64,000 nt of DNA from JBNKVT01 sp050299335 (lineage in GTDB: Bacteria; Pseudomonadota; Alphaproteobacteria; Rhodobacterales; Rhodobacteraceae), in contig JBNKVT010000008.1 of assembly GCA_050299335.1 (NCBI GenBank), forward strand, positions 172,726 through 236,725, in the 5' to 3' direction. A program made the position numbers and the translations under genes. The notes under the pieces are model-generated. The model had not been told where the DNA came from. It was given only the letters and a program-made list of their open reading frames with translations, and searched no databases. Positions 17,500 through 25,597 of the stretch are shown one piece after another; the first letter of the stretch is position 1; the number at the start of each line of letters is the position of its first letter.

Positions 17500-18479
17500 T
17501 CGATGTGATTGTCGCCGGCGCCGGTCAGATCGGTGCCCGGCACATCACCCATGTCCAGGCCCATCCAAGGACCCGGCTGGCGGCGGTGATCGAGCCCTCG
17601 GCGGAGATAGCGACACCTGTTGGTGTCCCGCGCTTTGACCGGCTCGAAGACGTCGATGTCGCAGCGGATGCGGTGATTATCGCCACGCCGAATGCCACCC
17701 ATGAGGCCCTCGGGCGGCTGGCGGTGGCGCAAGGCCTGGCGGTGTTGGTGGAAAAGCCGATGACCGCAAAGCGCGAAGAGGCGGAGCGGCTGGTTGCGGC
17801 GGCGGAGGCGGCGGGGGTGCCGCTGCTGGTCGGGTATCACCGGCGGCATCATCCGAAGGTGACCGCCCTGAAGGCGGCGCTGGCGGAGGGACGGATCGGG
17901 CAGCCGGTGGGGGCTTCGCTGATCTGGTCGGTAAAGAAACCGGCGGGCTATTTCGATGTGCCCTGGCGGCGGGGGCCGGGCGGCTCTCCGACGCTGATCA
18001 ACCTCACGCATGAGATCAATTTCATGCAGTTCCTGTTCGGGACGGTCGCCGAGGTGACCGGGCTGGTGACCGGACGGCGGCAGGCCGGGGCGGCCGATAC
18101 CGGGGCGGTGGCGCTGAGATTCGACAGCGGCGTGCTGGTGACGATGCTCTACAGCGACAACGCGCCCTCGCCCTGGGGCTTCGAGGCCGGGACCGGCGAA
18201 AATCCCGACATCGCGGCGCTGGGGCTCGATTGCCTGCGGATCATCGGAACGGAAGGGGCGGCGGCCTTCCCGTCGCTTCAGATATTCTCGGGGGCTGCGG
18301 ACTGGTCCGAGCCGCAGACGGTCGAGCGGCTGGAGGTTACAGACAAACGCGCGCCGCTCGATATCCAGCTGGACCATTTCTGCGATACCGTCGAAAGTGG
18401 CGCGGTGCCGATGACGTCCGGGCGCGAAGCACTGGAAACCTTGCTTGTGGCCCTGGAGGTCGAAGCCGGATTGGGGTAG
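17496..18479 (+). CDS. Gfo/Idh/MocA-family NAD(P)-dependent oxidoreductase
   Basis: 327 residues from the GTG that overlaps the previous stop. The Rossmann motif is IVAGAGQIGARH at the N-terminus, and the family Lys lies in VEKPMT, with YHRRHHP and the NLTHEINFMQ stretch carrying a likely catalytic His further on. Members oxidise hydroxyl groups of sugars, inositols and related compounds. Coupled to the UxaA-type dehydratase and PhyH gene, it probably supplies an oxidation step in the same unassigned pathway. A GTG at 17475 is a possible alternative start. Confidence 0.88.
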   Translation: MIDVIVAGAGQIGARHITHVQAHPRTRLAAVIEPSAEIATPVGVPRFDRLEDVDVAADAVIIATPNATHEALGRLAVAQGLAVLVEKPMTAKREEAERLVAAAEAAGVPLLVGYHRRHHPKVTALKAALAEGRIGQPVGASLIWSVKKPAGYFDVPWRRGPGGSPTLINLTHEINFMQFLFGTVAEVTGLVTGRRQAGAADTGAVALRFDSGVLVTMLYSDNAPSPWGFEAGTGENPDIAALGLDCLRIIGTEGAAAFPSLQIFSGAADWSEPQTVERLEVTDKRAPLDIQLDHFCDTVESGAVPMTSGREALETLLVALEVEAGLG

Positions 18480-18608
18480 CCAGACAGCGAAAGTGTCTAC
18501 TTTACTACACTTGGCCTGTATCTCTCACCCTAAAGGCGACTTTGGCCGAAAGTTCTCTGCCAATTCAAAAATTTATCCGCTAAGTTACTGAAAAATCGGG
18601 GAAGACGG

Positions 18609-19586
18609 ATGACACGGGGAGTGATCCTCGGTTCGTTCATGCCGCCACATGAGGGGCACGTGGCGCTGATACGGACCGGGGCGTATCTGGTTGATGACCT
18701 GACACTGGTGCTGTCAGCCTCGGATGCCGATCAGATCCCGGCCGAGGCGCGGCGCGGGTGGCTGGAGGCGATGTTTCCTTCGGTGCGGGTGGTCATCAAG
18801 TGCAATGGCGCGGTGCCACTGCCGACCCATGACCGCGACTGGGGGCCGATCCTGCGCACGCTGCATCCCGAACCGATCGATCGGGTGATCGGCTCGGAGG
18901 ATTACATAAAACCGCTGGCGCGCGCGGTCGGGGCGCAGCATTTCATCCTCGATCCGATGTGGATGGCGTTCCCTGCAAACGCCGCCGATATCCGCAAGGA
19001 ACCGTTCCGCAACTGGCAGTTCATCCCCGGTCCCGTCCGGCCGTTCTTCCAGAAACGGCTGACCCTGGTGGGCGGCGAGAGCACCGGCAAGTCCTTCATG
19101 GCCGCCTTGCTGGCGCGGAAATACGGCGGGCCCTATGTGCCGGAATACGGACGCCCCTACGAGACCTTCCGCACTCCGGGCGACTATGCCCCGGAAGAGC
19201 TGCATTTCATCGTCGATGGGCATGTGGCCCACCGCCGCGCCCTGGCCCATGCAGCCGGGCCGGTGCTGTTCGAGGATACCGATCCCCTGCTGACCGCGGT
19301 CTGGGCCGAGATGCTGCTGGGCCGCCGTATGGAGGATCTGGAGGCGCGGATCGAACTGCCGGACCATTATCTGCTGCTCGACCGCCAGGTGCCCTGGGAA
19401 GAGGATCCGATCCGCTATTATGGCCGCGCCGAGATGCGCCAGCGGTTTCAGGACAAGATCGTCGAACAGCTGGAGCGGCATGGCGCGAGCTACACGCTGA
19501 TCGAAGGCAGTTTCCCCGAACGCGAGGCCCAGGCCTGCACGATTGTCGAAGACATGTTGAAAAGCCCCAGGCGACTGGCCGAGTGA
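18609..19586 (+). CDS. nadR: NadR-like bifunctional NMN adenylyltransferase / ribosylnicotinamide kinase
   Basis: 325 residues. The N-terminal nucleotidyltransferase has GSFMPPHEGH (9-17 region), the NMNAT HxGH signature. The C-terminal P-loop kinase has GGESTGKS (155-162). The E. coli NadR helix-turn-helix repressor domain at the N-terminus is absent, so only the salvage enzymes are expected: nicotinamide riboside to NMN, then NMN to NAD. The start is the ATG at 18609 with GGGGAAGACGG upstream. It lies 6 bases before apt, forming a small nucleotide-salvage operon. Confidence 0.9.
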   Translation: MTRGVILGSFMPPHEGHVALIRTGAYLVDDLTLVLSASDADQIPAEARRGWLEAMFPSVRVVIKCNGAVPLPTHDRDWGPILRTLHPEPIDRVIGSEDYIKPLARAVGAQHFILDPMWMAFPANAADIRKEPFRNWQFIPGPVRPFFQKRLTLVGGESTGKSFMAALLARKYGGPYVPEYGRPYETFRTPGDYAPEELHFIVDGHVAHRRALAHAAGPVLFEDTDPLLTAVWAEMLLGRRMEDLEARIELPDHYLLLDRQVPWEEDPIRYYGRAEMRQRFQDKIVEQLERHGASYTLIEGSFPEREAQACTIVEDMLKSPRRLAE

Positions 19587-19592
19587 GGACGC

Positions 19593-20123
19593 ATGAAGAC
19601 CGTCAAGGACTATATCCGCACCATCCCCGACTTTCCCCATGAGGGGATCATGTTCCGCGATGTCACAACGCTGTTCGGCGATCCGCGCGGGTTCCGGATG
19701 GCCGTGGACCAGCTGCTGCATCCCTACGCCGGGGTGCGTATCGACAAGGTGGCGGGGCTGGAGGCGCGCGGGTTCATCCTCGGCGGCGCCATCGCGCATC
19801 AGCTGTCGGTGGGGTTCGTGCCGGTGCGCAAGAAGGGCAAGCTGCCGGGGACGACCGTGGAACAGGCCTATCAGCTGGAATACGGCGAGGCGGTGATGGA
19901 GGTCCATGACGACGCTATCGCCCCGGGCGAAAAGGTGCTTCTGGTCGACGACCTCTTGGCCACCGGCGGCACCGCCGAGGCCGGGATCCGGCTGATCGAG
20001 CGGTTGGGCGGCGTGATCGTCGGCTGCGCCTTCGTCATCGACCTACCGGAACTGGGCGGGATGGCAAGGCTGAAGGGGTTGGGGATGGAGGTGCACACTT
20101 TGTGCGCGTTCGAGGGGGCATGA
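19593..20123 (+). CDS. apt: Adenine phosphoribosyltransferase
   Basis: 176 residues, the normal length. It converts adenine plus PRPP to AMP and pyrophosphate. The N-terminus KDYIRTIPDFPHEGIMFRDV, the LEARGFILG loop and the PRPP-binding motif VLLVDDLLATGGTA are all as in Apt. It begins six bases after the nadR stop, so it is probably co-transcribed with it. Confidence 0.95.
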   Translation: MKTVKDYIRTIPDFPHEGIMFRDVTTLFGDPRGFRMAVDQLLHPYAGVRIDKVAGLEARGFILGGAIAHQLSVGFVPVRKKGKLPGTTVEQAYQLEYGEAVMEVHDDAIAPGEKVLLVDDLLATGGTAEAGIRLIERLGGVIVGCAFVIDLPELGGMARLKGLGMEVHTLCAFEGA

Positions 20124-20129
20124 TAATTT

Positions 20130-20160
20130 CTCTGTATTAGCTAACTTAGCTAAGTAGGAG
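20130..20160. promoter_or_regulatory. Possible autoregulatory operator of the decayed Phd/VapC module
   Basis: Two copies of the self-complementary octamer TTAGCTAA (second as TTAGCTAAG) lie just ahead of the ribosome-binding site of the small open frame at 20169. Phd-type antitoxins repress their own operons by binding short palindromes near the start; that these repeats are such a site is inference from position and symmetry. Confidence 0.45.
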
Positions 20161-20168
20161 AAAGCCCA

Positions 20169-20342
20169 ATGCAATTCACCATTCACACCGCGAAAAGCCA
20201 CTTGTCCAAGCTGAGCGACTGGGAGCACCATGATCCCTTCGACCGGATCATCGCGACGACGGCTGAGGTTTCGGGAGCGCATCTGGTCTCGAAGGACCCG
20301 GATTTCGATCACTATCCCGGCGCGCTACAGCGACTTTGGTAG
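20169..20342 (+). pseudogene. In-frame deletion remnant joining a Phd-type antitoxin N-terminus to a VapC toxin C-terminus
   Basis: A 57-codon open frame. Residues 1-15 (MQFTIHTAKSHLSKL) match the start of Phd/YefM-type antitoxins. From about residue 18 the sequence (HHDPFDRIIATTAEVSGAHL, then VSKDPDFDHYPGALQRLW) matches the C-terminal end of VapC/PIN-domain ribonucleases, including the conserved DPFDR and the Asp of DPDF. The middle of both genes is gone. The reading frame was preserved across the junction, and a ribosome-binding site (AGGAGAAA) precedes the ATG. The first catalytic Asp of the PIN fold is lost, so no nuclease activity is expected. It is most likely a scar left by deletion between antitoxin and toxin. 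Confidence 0.7.
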
Positions 20343-20416
20343 ACCACGCTTCGCGTTTCCATTGCGGCGAAAACCCATTATGTGATCGTTAATATGTTGC
20401 ACCGGAGGGCTATCAG

Positions 20417-21241
20417 ATGAGCGACGTGAAGATGATCGGGCCGATGCCTCAGATCGGATACGGAACCTGGAACCGCAAGGGCGGGGAGGCCTATGACGGG
20501 GTGATCTGGGCGTTGGAGGCGGGGTATCGGCATATCGATACCGCCGAAGGCTACAGGAACGAGGAATTCGTCGGACAGGCGATTGCGGATGCGGGAGTGC
20601 CGCGGGGCGAGATTTTCCTGACCACCAAGGTGGCGCCGGAAAGCTTCGGGCCGGGGCAGATCATGGGGCATGTGGAGGCGTCGCTGGAGAAGCTTCGCAC
20701 GGATCGGGTCGATTTGCTGCTGCTCCACTACCCTTCGATCAAGGACGAGTATGAGATCGAGGACTACATGGCGCAGTTCGCCGAGGTCTTCGACAAGGGG
20801 CTGACGCGGCATATCGGGGTCTCGAACTTCACCAAACGCTATATCGACCGGGCGCTGGAGCTTCTGGGGGACCGCACGATCCTCACCAATCAGGTCGAGA
20901 TCCATCCGCTGATGCAGAACCGTCCGATCGTCGATTACTGCCGGGCCAGGGGCATCCCGCTGACCGCCTATTCGCCGCTGGCGCGCGGAGCGGTGTCGAA
21001 AAGCGCCGGGCTGGCTGAAATCGCTGCCGCCCACGAGGCAAGCCCGGAACAGATCGCGCTCGCCTTCCTGTTGCAGGAGGGCCATGTGGTGATTCCCTCT
21101 TCAGGAAACCGCGCGCGGATCGGGGCGAATCTGGCGGCGGCCGGCATAGGCCTTGCGGAGGCGGAAATGCAGGCGATTCGCGCTCTGGACGCGGGGTTGC
21201 GACTGGTCAACGGACCCTGGTGCCCGGACTGGGACGAATAG
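20417..21241 (+). CDS. Aldo/keto reductase (2,5-diketo-gluconate reductase type)
   Basis: 274 residues, a complete AKR barrel. The catalytic tetrad is visible: Asp in HIDTAEGY, Tyr in the same motif, Lys in FLTTKV, and His in LLLLHYP. GVSNFTKR and the C-terminal IPSSGNRARIGANL bind NADPH. It reduces small aldehydes or ketones in the cytoplasm; substrate not predictable. It is monocistronic, starting 74 bases after the toxin-antitoxin scar. Confidence 0.92.
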   Translation: MSDVKMIGPMPQIGYGTWNRKGGEAYDGVIWALEAGYRHIDTAEGYRNEEFVGQAIADAGVPRGEIFLTTKVAPESFGPGQIMGHVEASLEKLRTDRVDLLLLHYPSIKDEYEIEDYMAQFAEVFDKGLTRHIGVSNFTKRYIDRALELLGDRTILTNQVEIHPLMQNRPIVDYCRARGIPLTAYSPLARGAVSKSAGLAEIAAAHEASPEQIALAFLLQEGHVVIPSSGNRARIGANLAAAGIGLAEAEMQAIRALDAGLRLVNGPWCPDWDE

Positions 21242-21621
21242 CGCAGGAAGAAGCGCCCGGCTTGATCGCTGATATCCTTGGCCTTTTTTACCAACTGGTA
21301 GGAAATTTTGTGAAAAAGCTAAAAAACTTAGGTCGGTTAACCTTTGATTAAGCAAGAATGCGTCATAAAGAGCTTGTCCGATAAACAACGGATGTTGCTT
21401 GCAAATCAGGCTCTTGTCTGAAATTCCGGCGCTCTTCTCGTCCCCCCCGCGAGAAGGGCGCCGACGTTTTTGAAGCTGCGCAAGTTTTCGACCCTGTCCC
21501 CAGGCATTCCAATACCGGATCCTCGACCTCCCGGCTCGGAAATGAGGGCAAGGCCCGCCCCGGGGCGGCACTGTCCAGAGCCGGCTTCGGCCCACTTGAC
21601 GCATTCCGCCTTTCGAGCGTC

Positions 21622-21673
21622 TTGCGCCTGATCGGAATGAATAAGTGAATCCGGTCAGGCGCAAAGCGCTCTA
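21622..21673. repeat. Intergenic palindromic repeat, partial copy D
   Basis: The right half of the repeat described at 13705: GGAATGAATAAGTGAATCC then GGTCAGGCGCAAAGCGCTC, ending in TCTA. The last three bases (CTA, 21671-21673) are, on the minus strand, the TAG stop of phnM, so the repeat abuts or supplies the end of that gene. The rest of the 21242-21621 gap holds no recognisable gene. Confidence 0.7.
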
Positions 21674-22864
21674 GCTGATGCGCTCACCGTCCCGCCAGGC
21701 GGACCGAATAACCGGGGTTTCACCCATGGTTCCGACGCGCAGGACATCTGCCAGCGCGCCCGGTCGCAGCCTGCCCCGGTCGAAAAGGCCGGTCGCGTCT
21801 GCCGGCGCTGCGGTGACGGTCCGGACCGCGCGGGGAAGGTCCTTCCACATTTCAGCCAGGCGGAAGGCGGAGGACAAGAGCAGTGAGGGCACGTAGTCCG
21901 AGGACAGGATATCGAGAAGCCCCGCTTCGGCCAGGTCAGAGGCCGAGACATTGCCCGAATGCGACCGGCCCCGGATCAGATTGGGCGCGCCCATGATCAC
22001 GTTTATGCCAGCTTCGCGGCAGGCTGCAGCCGCCTCCATCGTGGTCGGGAACTCGGCCAGCCGGATGCCCATCGAACGGGATTTCCCGACATGCTCCACC
22101 GTGGTGTCGTCATGGCTGGCCAGCGTGGCGCCGAGGCGGCGTGCCGCTTCGACCGTCGCGGCCTCATGCGCGTCGCGCACGCGGTTTCCGAGCGCGAGAC
22201 GGGCCCGGACCAGATCGTCGAACTGCGCGTCCGTATAGGCGTATTTGCCGGAATAATAGGTCTTGAGCTGCGCCAGGTCGCGGAACTGCCGCTGCATCGG
22301 CGTGTGGTCCATGAGGCTGACCAGGCCGACACGATCGGCGGGACCGAACTGGTCGAGTTCCTCGATCAGCGTTTCGGAACAGACCTCGGCGCGCAGATGG
22401 ATCAGGTGGCGGATGCGCAGGGCGCCTGCCTCGCGCAGGGTCAGAAGCGCGCTCGCCACCTCGCGGGCATAGCTGTTTTCGTGGTCCTTCGGGCCGCCGG
22501 TCGAGCCGGTCCGCAAGGCGTCGAACACCGTCGTGATCCCGGCCGAGGCCAGTTCGCCGTCATGGGCAAGGATGGCCGATAGATGCGGCATCTGCACCTT
22601 GGGGCGCGGTTCGAGATGCCGTTCCAGATTGTCGGTATGCAGCTCGACCAGACCGGGAAGCAGGTAGTCCCCTTTGCAGTCGGTGGCTCCGGCAGGCACG
22701 GCATCGCCCTCGGCCATGCAGGCGATTTTCCCGTCCGCGATATGCAGGGCGCCGGTCACAACCCTGTCTTCCAGGACGATCCGCGCGTTGGCGAGGCAGA
22801 GTTCGCTTGTCACAACAGCGTCATTCTGGTCTGGCAGTGAGGGCGGGGAAAGGTGGGTGTTCAT
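21671..22864 (-). CDS. phnM: PhnM, alpha-D-ribose 1-methylphosphonate 5-triphosphate diphosphatase
   Basis: 397 residues. In the C-P lyase pathway PhnM removes pyrophosphate from the 5-triphosphate, giving the substrate of PhnJ. It belongs to the amidohydrolase superfamily; the metal-site regions LPGLVELHTDNLERH and the later TLASHDDTTVEH are visible. The start ATG (22864) shares its CATG with the start of the divergent DUF1045 gene; a GTG at 22813 would give a more typical PhnM N-terminus. The gene is separated from phnN by the opposite-strand DUF1045 gene, so it cannot lie on an uninterrupted same-strand gene series with phnG-phnN. Confidence 0.93.
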   Translation of the reverse strand: MNTHLSPPSLPDQNDAVVTSELCLANARIVLEDRVVTGALHIADGKIACMAEGDAVPAGATDCKGDYLLPGLVELHTDNLERHLEPRPKVQMPHLSAILAHDGELASAGITTVFDALRTGSTGGPKDHENSYAREVASALLTLREAGALRIRHLIHLRAEVCSETLIEELDQFGPADRVGLVSLMDHTPMQRQFRDLAQLKTYYSGKYAYTDAQFDDLVRARLALGNRVRDAHEAATVEAARRLGATLASHDDTTVEHVGKSRSMGIRLAEFPTTMEAAAACREAGINVIMGAPNLIRGRSHSGNVSASDLAEAGLLDILSSDYVPSLLLSSAFRLAEMWKDLPRAVRTVTAAPADATGLFDRGRLRPGALADVLRVGTMGETPVIRSAWRDGERIS

Positions 22865-23537
22865 GTCAGGCTTTCAGAGATTTGCGGTTTACTATCTGCC
22901 CGAGGACCCGGATCTTGCCGCGTTCGGCGCCTCCTGGCTCGGCTGGGATGTGGGTGGGGGCACGCCCTGCGCGCAGCCCGAGATAGAGGATATCGGCCGG
23001 TTCACCGATACCCCACGGAAATACGGCTTCCACGGCACGCTGAAGCCGCCGTTCCGCCTGGCCCCGGGGCTGACAGCCGATGACCTGGAGAACGACGTCG
23101 AAGCGCTGGCCGCCCGGAGTGCTCCGGTCCGGCTGGACGGGCTGGCGCTGTCGGTCCTCGGCCGTTTCCTGGCCCTGGTGCCCGTTGGCGACGCGCAGGC
23201 GCTGACCCGGCTGGCCTTTCGCTGTGTCACCGAGCTTGACCTCTACCGCGCGCCTCCCGGCGAGGCGGAACTTGCGCGTCGCCGCAAGGCGGGCCTCACC
23301 CCCCGGCAGGAGGCGCTTCTGGCGCGCTGGGGCTATCCTTATGTCGGAGACGAGTTCCGCTTTCACCTGACGCTGACCGGCAGCCTTGGCCCCGGGGACC
23401 TTGCTGCCGCCAGGGCTGCCATCGCGATGCGCCTGCCCGCGTTGCCCGCGCCTTTCACCATCGGATCCATCGCGCTGGTTGGCGAGGACGCGGCAGGCCT
23501 GTTCCATCTTGTCCATCGCTATGCGCTTTCCGGCTGA
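22863..23537 (+). CDS. DUF1045 phosphonate-cluster protein, 2H phosphoesterase-like
   Basis: 224 residues from the ATG at 22863. Two HxT motifs (HGTLKPPF at about 60 and FHLTLTG in the second half) are the hallmark of 2H phosphoesterases, which act on cyclic phosphates. This family occurs with C-P lyase genes. In E. coli PhnP opens the cyclic ribose 1,2-phosphate formed by PhnJ; no phnP is seen in this window, so this protein may fill that or a related step (inference). It runs on the opposite strand to all other phn genes, head-to-head with phnM and tail-to-tail with phnN, overlapping phnN by 19 bases. Confidence 0.85.
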   Translation: MSGFQRFAVYYLPEDPDLAAFGASWLGWDVGGGTPCAQPEIEDIGRFTDTPRKYGFHGTLKPPFRLAPGLTADDLENDVEALAARSAPVRLDGLALSVLGRFLALVPVGDAQALTRLAFRCVTELDLYRAPPGEAELARRRKAGLTPRQEALLARWGYPYVGDEFRFHLTLTGSLGPGDLAAARAAIAMRLPALPAPFTIGSIALVGEDAAGLFHLVHRYALSG

Positions 23538-24061
23538 AGCAGGGCGAGCGCCCGCTGCGCCGCATCCTTCAGCGCGCCGTCGTTGCTGACGCTCAGCACC
23601 GCAAGCCCCGGTGGCAGCGGCTGCGTCACCCGGTCGAGCCGCCGGGCGATCTCGGCAGCACTCTCGCGCCCCCGCGCCGCCAGCCGCGCCGCCAGCGTTT
23701 CGGGACTGGCGGTCACGTTGAGGATGGTGAGGCCCGGAAAAACCGGCACCACCTCGGCCAGCACATCCCGCGACAGATTGACCAGAAGCGCCTCGCCTCG
23801 GGCGACCCGCTGCCGGACCGTGTCGGGGATGCCGTAGCAGAGCCCATGCGCCCTCCAGCTGAAGCAGAAGGCGCCGTCGCTTTCCATCCGTTCGAAATCC
23901 GCCTCGCTGACCGGATCATAATCCTCGCCGCCTAGCCCGGCGGGCCGGGTGATGACGCGGCGCACGCGGCCCAGTTCGGGGCGCCGGGCGACAAGGGCCG
24001 CAATCAGGCTGTCCTTGCCGACACCCGAGGGGCCGACGACGCCGATCAGCCGGCCGCTCAC
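23519..24061 (-). CDS. phnN: PhnN, ribose 1,5-bisphosphate phosphokinase
   Basis: 180 residues. PhnN phosphorylates ribose 1,5-bisphosphate to PRPP, the last step linking phosphonate degradation to nucleotide synthesis. The Walker A motif GPSGVGKDS sits at the N-terminus, as in guanylate-kinase-like PhnN. Its start overlaps the phnL stop (24058-24061). Its 3' end overlaps that of the convergent DUF1045 gene. Confidence 0.93.
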   Translation of the reverse strand: MSGRLIGVVGPSGVGKDSLIAALVARRPELGRVRRVITRPAGLGGEDYDPVSEADFERMESDGAFCFSWRAHGLCYGIPDTVRQRVARGEALLVNLSRDVLAEVVPVFPGLTILNVTASPETLAARLAARGRESAAEIARRLDRVTQPLPPGLAVLSVSNDGALKDAAQRALALLQPESA

Positions 24062-24744
24062 GCGGCCCCCTGAAGCGGCGCGAAGCCCGAGACATCGATC
24101 TGGCGGTCGCAGACCCGGTCCCGCGCCGTCTCGTCATGGAAGATGCCGATGATCGCCGCTCCGCGCGCCTTGGCCTCTTCGATCAGGCAGAGCACGACCT
24201 CGCGATTGGCCCCGTCGAGGCTGGCGGTCGGCTCGTCGAGCAGAAGGGCCGGATAGGCATGGATGAACCCGCGCGCGACATTGACCCGCTGCTGCTCGCC
24301 GCCCGAGAAGGTGGTGGGCGACAGCGCCCAGAGGCGCCGGGGCAGGTTCACCCGCGCCAGCATCTCGGCGGCGCGGTCCCGCGCCTCGCCCTGTGCGACC
24401 CCGACACGCAACAGCGGCTCGGCGACAACGTCGAGGGTCGGCACGCGAGGCACGACGCGCAGGAACTGGCTGACATGGCCCAGCGTCTCGCGCCGCAGTT
24501 TCAGGATCTCGCGCGGCGCGGCCGTGGCGATATCGGTTCCGGCGACAAGGATGTGCCCCGAGGCGGTCAGGTAGTTGCCGTAGATCATCCGCATCAGTGT
24601 CGACTTGCCAGCCCCCGAGACGCCGACCAGGGCAACGCATTCGCCCGGCGCCACACAGAGGCTCGCCCCGCGCATCACGTCGATAACCGCGCCGCCCTGG
24701 TTGTGAAGCTTAAAGGTCTTGCGCAGGTCTCTGATCTCGATCAT
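24058..24744 (-). CDS. phnL: PhnL, ATP-binding subunit associated with C-P lyase
   Basis: 228 residues of ABC-ATPase type: Walker A GVSGAGKST, signature FSGGEQQRVNVARGF, Walker B ALLLDEPTASLD. PhnL is encoded in C-P lyase operons and is needed in vivo for formation of the 5-triphosphate intermediate with PhnGHI; it is not a transport ATPase. It starts 12 bases after phnK. Confidence 0.93.
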   Translation of the reverse strand: MIEIRDLRKTFKLHNQGGAVIDVMRGASLCVAPGECVALVGVSGAGKSTLMRMIYGNYLTASGHILVAGTDIATAAPREILKLRRETLGHVSQFLRVVPRVPTLDVVAEPLLRVGVAQGEARDRAAEMLARVNLPRRLWALSPTTFSGGEQQRVNVARGFIHAYPALLLDEPTASLDGANREVVLCLIEEAKARGAAIIGIFHDETARDRVCDRQIDVSGFAPLQGAA

Positions 24745-24756
24745 TCCCGTTCCCCC

Positions 24757-25527
24757 TCAGACCTGCAGCACCGAACTGACCAGCAGCTGGGTATAGGCGT
24801 GCTGCGGGTCGTCCAGCACCTGGTCGGTCAGCCCGGTCTCCACCACATGCCCGTCCTTCATCACCATCAACCGGTCGGCCAGCAGCCGCACCACGGCGAG
24901 GTCATGAGTGACGACAATCGCCGACAGGCCCATGTCGCGCACCAGCCCACGCAAGAGGTCCAGTAGCCGCGCCTGTACGCTGACATCGAGGCCCCCAGTC
25001 GGTTCGTCCATGAACACCAGTCGCGGCCCGGTGACGAGGTTCCGCGCGATCTGCAGCCGTTGCTGCATACCGCCGGAAAAGGTCGTCGGCCGGTCGTCGA
25101 TGCGGGTGTCGCTGATCTCGACCTTGCCGAGCCACTGGCGGGCCTCCTCGCGGATATCGCCGTAATGCCGCGCGCCGACCGCCATCAGCCGCTCGCCGAC
25201 ATTGCCGCCCGCCGAAACCCCCATCCGAAGCCCGTCGCGGGCATTCTGATGCACGAAGGCCCAGTCGGTGCGGCCGAGCATTCGGCGTTCTGGTTCCGAC
25301 ATCTTCAGCGTGTCGCGGGGGCCGTCGGCGCGGGTGTCGAAGATCACCTCGCCGGTATCGGGGACCAGATGCCCGGCGAGGCAATTCAGCAGCGTCGATT
25401 TGCCCGAGCCGGATTCGCCGACGATCCCCATGACCTCGCCCGGCCAGAGATCGAAGGAGACATTGGCGCAGCCGATATGCGCGCCATAGCGCTTGGTGAC
25501 GCCGCGCACATCGAGAAGCGGGGTCAT
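24757..25527 (-). CDS. phnK: PhnK, ATP-binding subunit of the C-P lyase complex
   Basis: 256 residues from the ATG at 25527, preceded by CGGGAGGTG. The ABC ATPase motifs are GESGSGKST (Walker A), FSGGMQQRLQIARNL (signature) and VFMDEPTGGLD (Walker B). PhnK binds the PhnGHIJ core in the cytoplasm. An upstream in-frame ATG at 25638 would run through the paired palindromes and is rejected. The 70-base gap to phnJ is the only sizeable gap inside the phnG-phnN block and holds two perfect palindromes. Confidence 0.93.
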   Translation of the reverse strand: MTPLLDVRGVTKRYGAHIGCANVSFDLWPGEVMGIVGESGSGKSTLLNCLAGHLVPDTGEVIFDTRADGPRDTLKMSEPERRMLGRTDWAFVHQNARDGLRMGVSAGGNVGERLMAVGARHYGDIREEARQWLGKVEISDTRIDDRPTTFSGGMQQRLQIARNLVTGPRLVFMDEPTGGLDVSVQARLLDLLRGLVRDMGLSAIVVTHDLAVVRLLADRLMVMKDGHVVETGLTDQVLDDPQHAYTQLLVSSVLQV

Positions 25528-25541
25528 CCGCACCTCCCGGG

Positions 25542-25567
25542 GCCAAGAATTTTCGAAAATTCTTGGC
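25542..25567. repeat. Perfect 26-base palindrome between phnJ and phnK
   Basis: GCCAAGAATTTTC / GAAAATTCTTGGC, perfectly self-complementary and centred on 25554/25555. It overlaps the next palindrome by two bases (25566-25567). Either arm pairing could form a cruciform or RNA hairpin within the phn mRNA. Confidence 0.85.
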
Positions 25568-25589
25568 AAAACTCTTCGAAGAGTTTTGC
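25566..25589. repeat. Perfect 24-base palindrome between phnJ and phnK
   Basis: GCAAAACTCTTC / GAAGAGTTTTGC, perfectly self-complementary and sharing its first two bases with the previous palindrome. The common TTCGAA core of both suggests one mobile palindromic unit type. It starts eight bases after the phnJ stop in the direction of transcription, so it may act on the processing of the downstream phnKLN mRNA. Confidence 0.85.
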
Positions 25590-25597
25590 GCCCTCGC

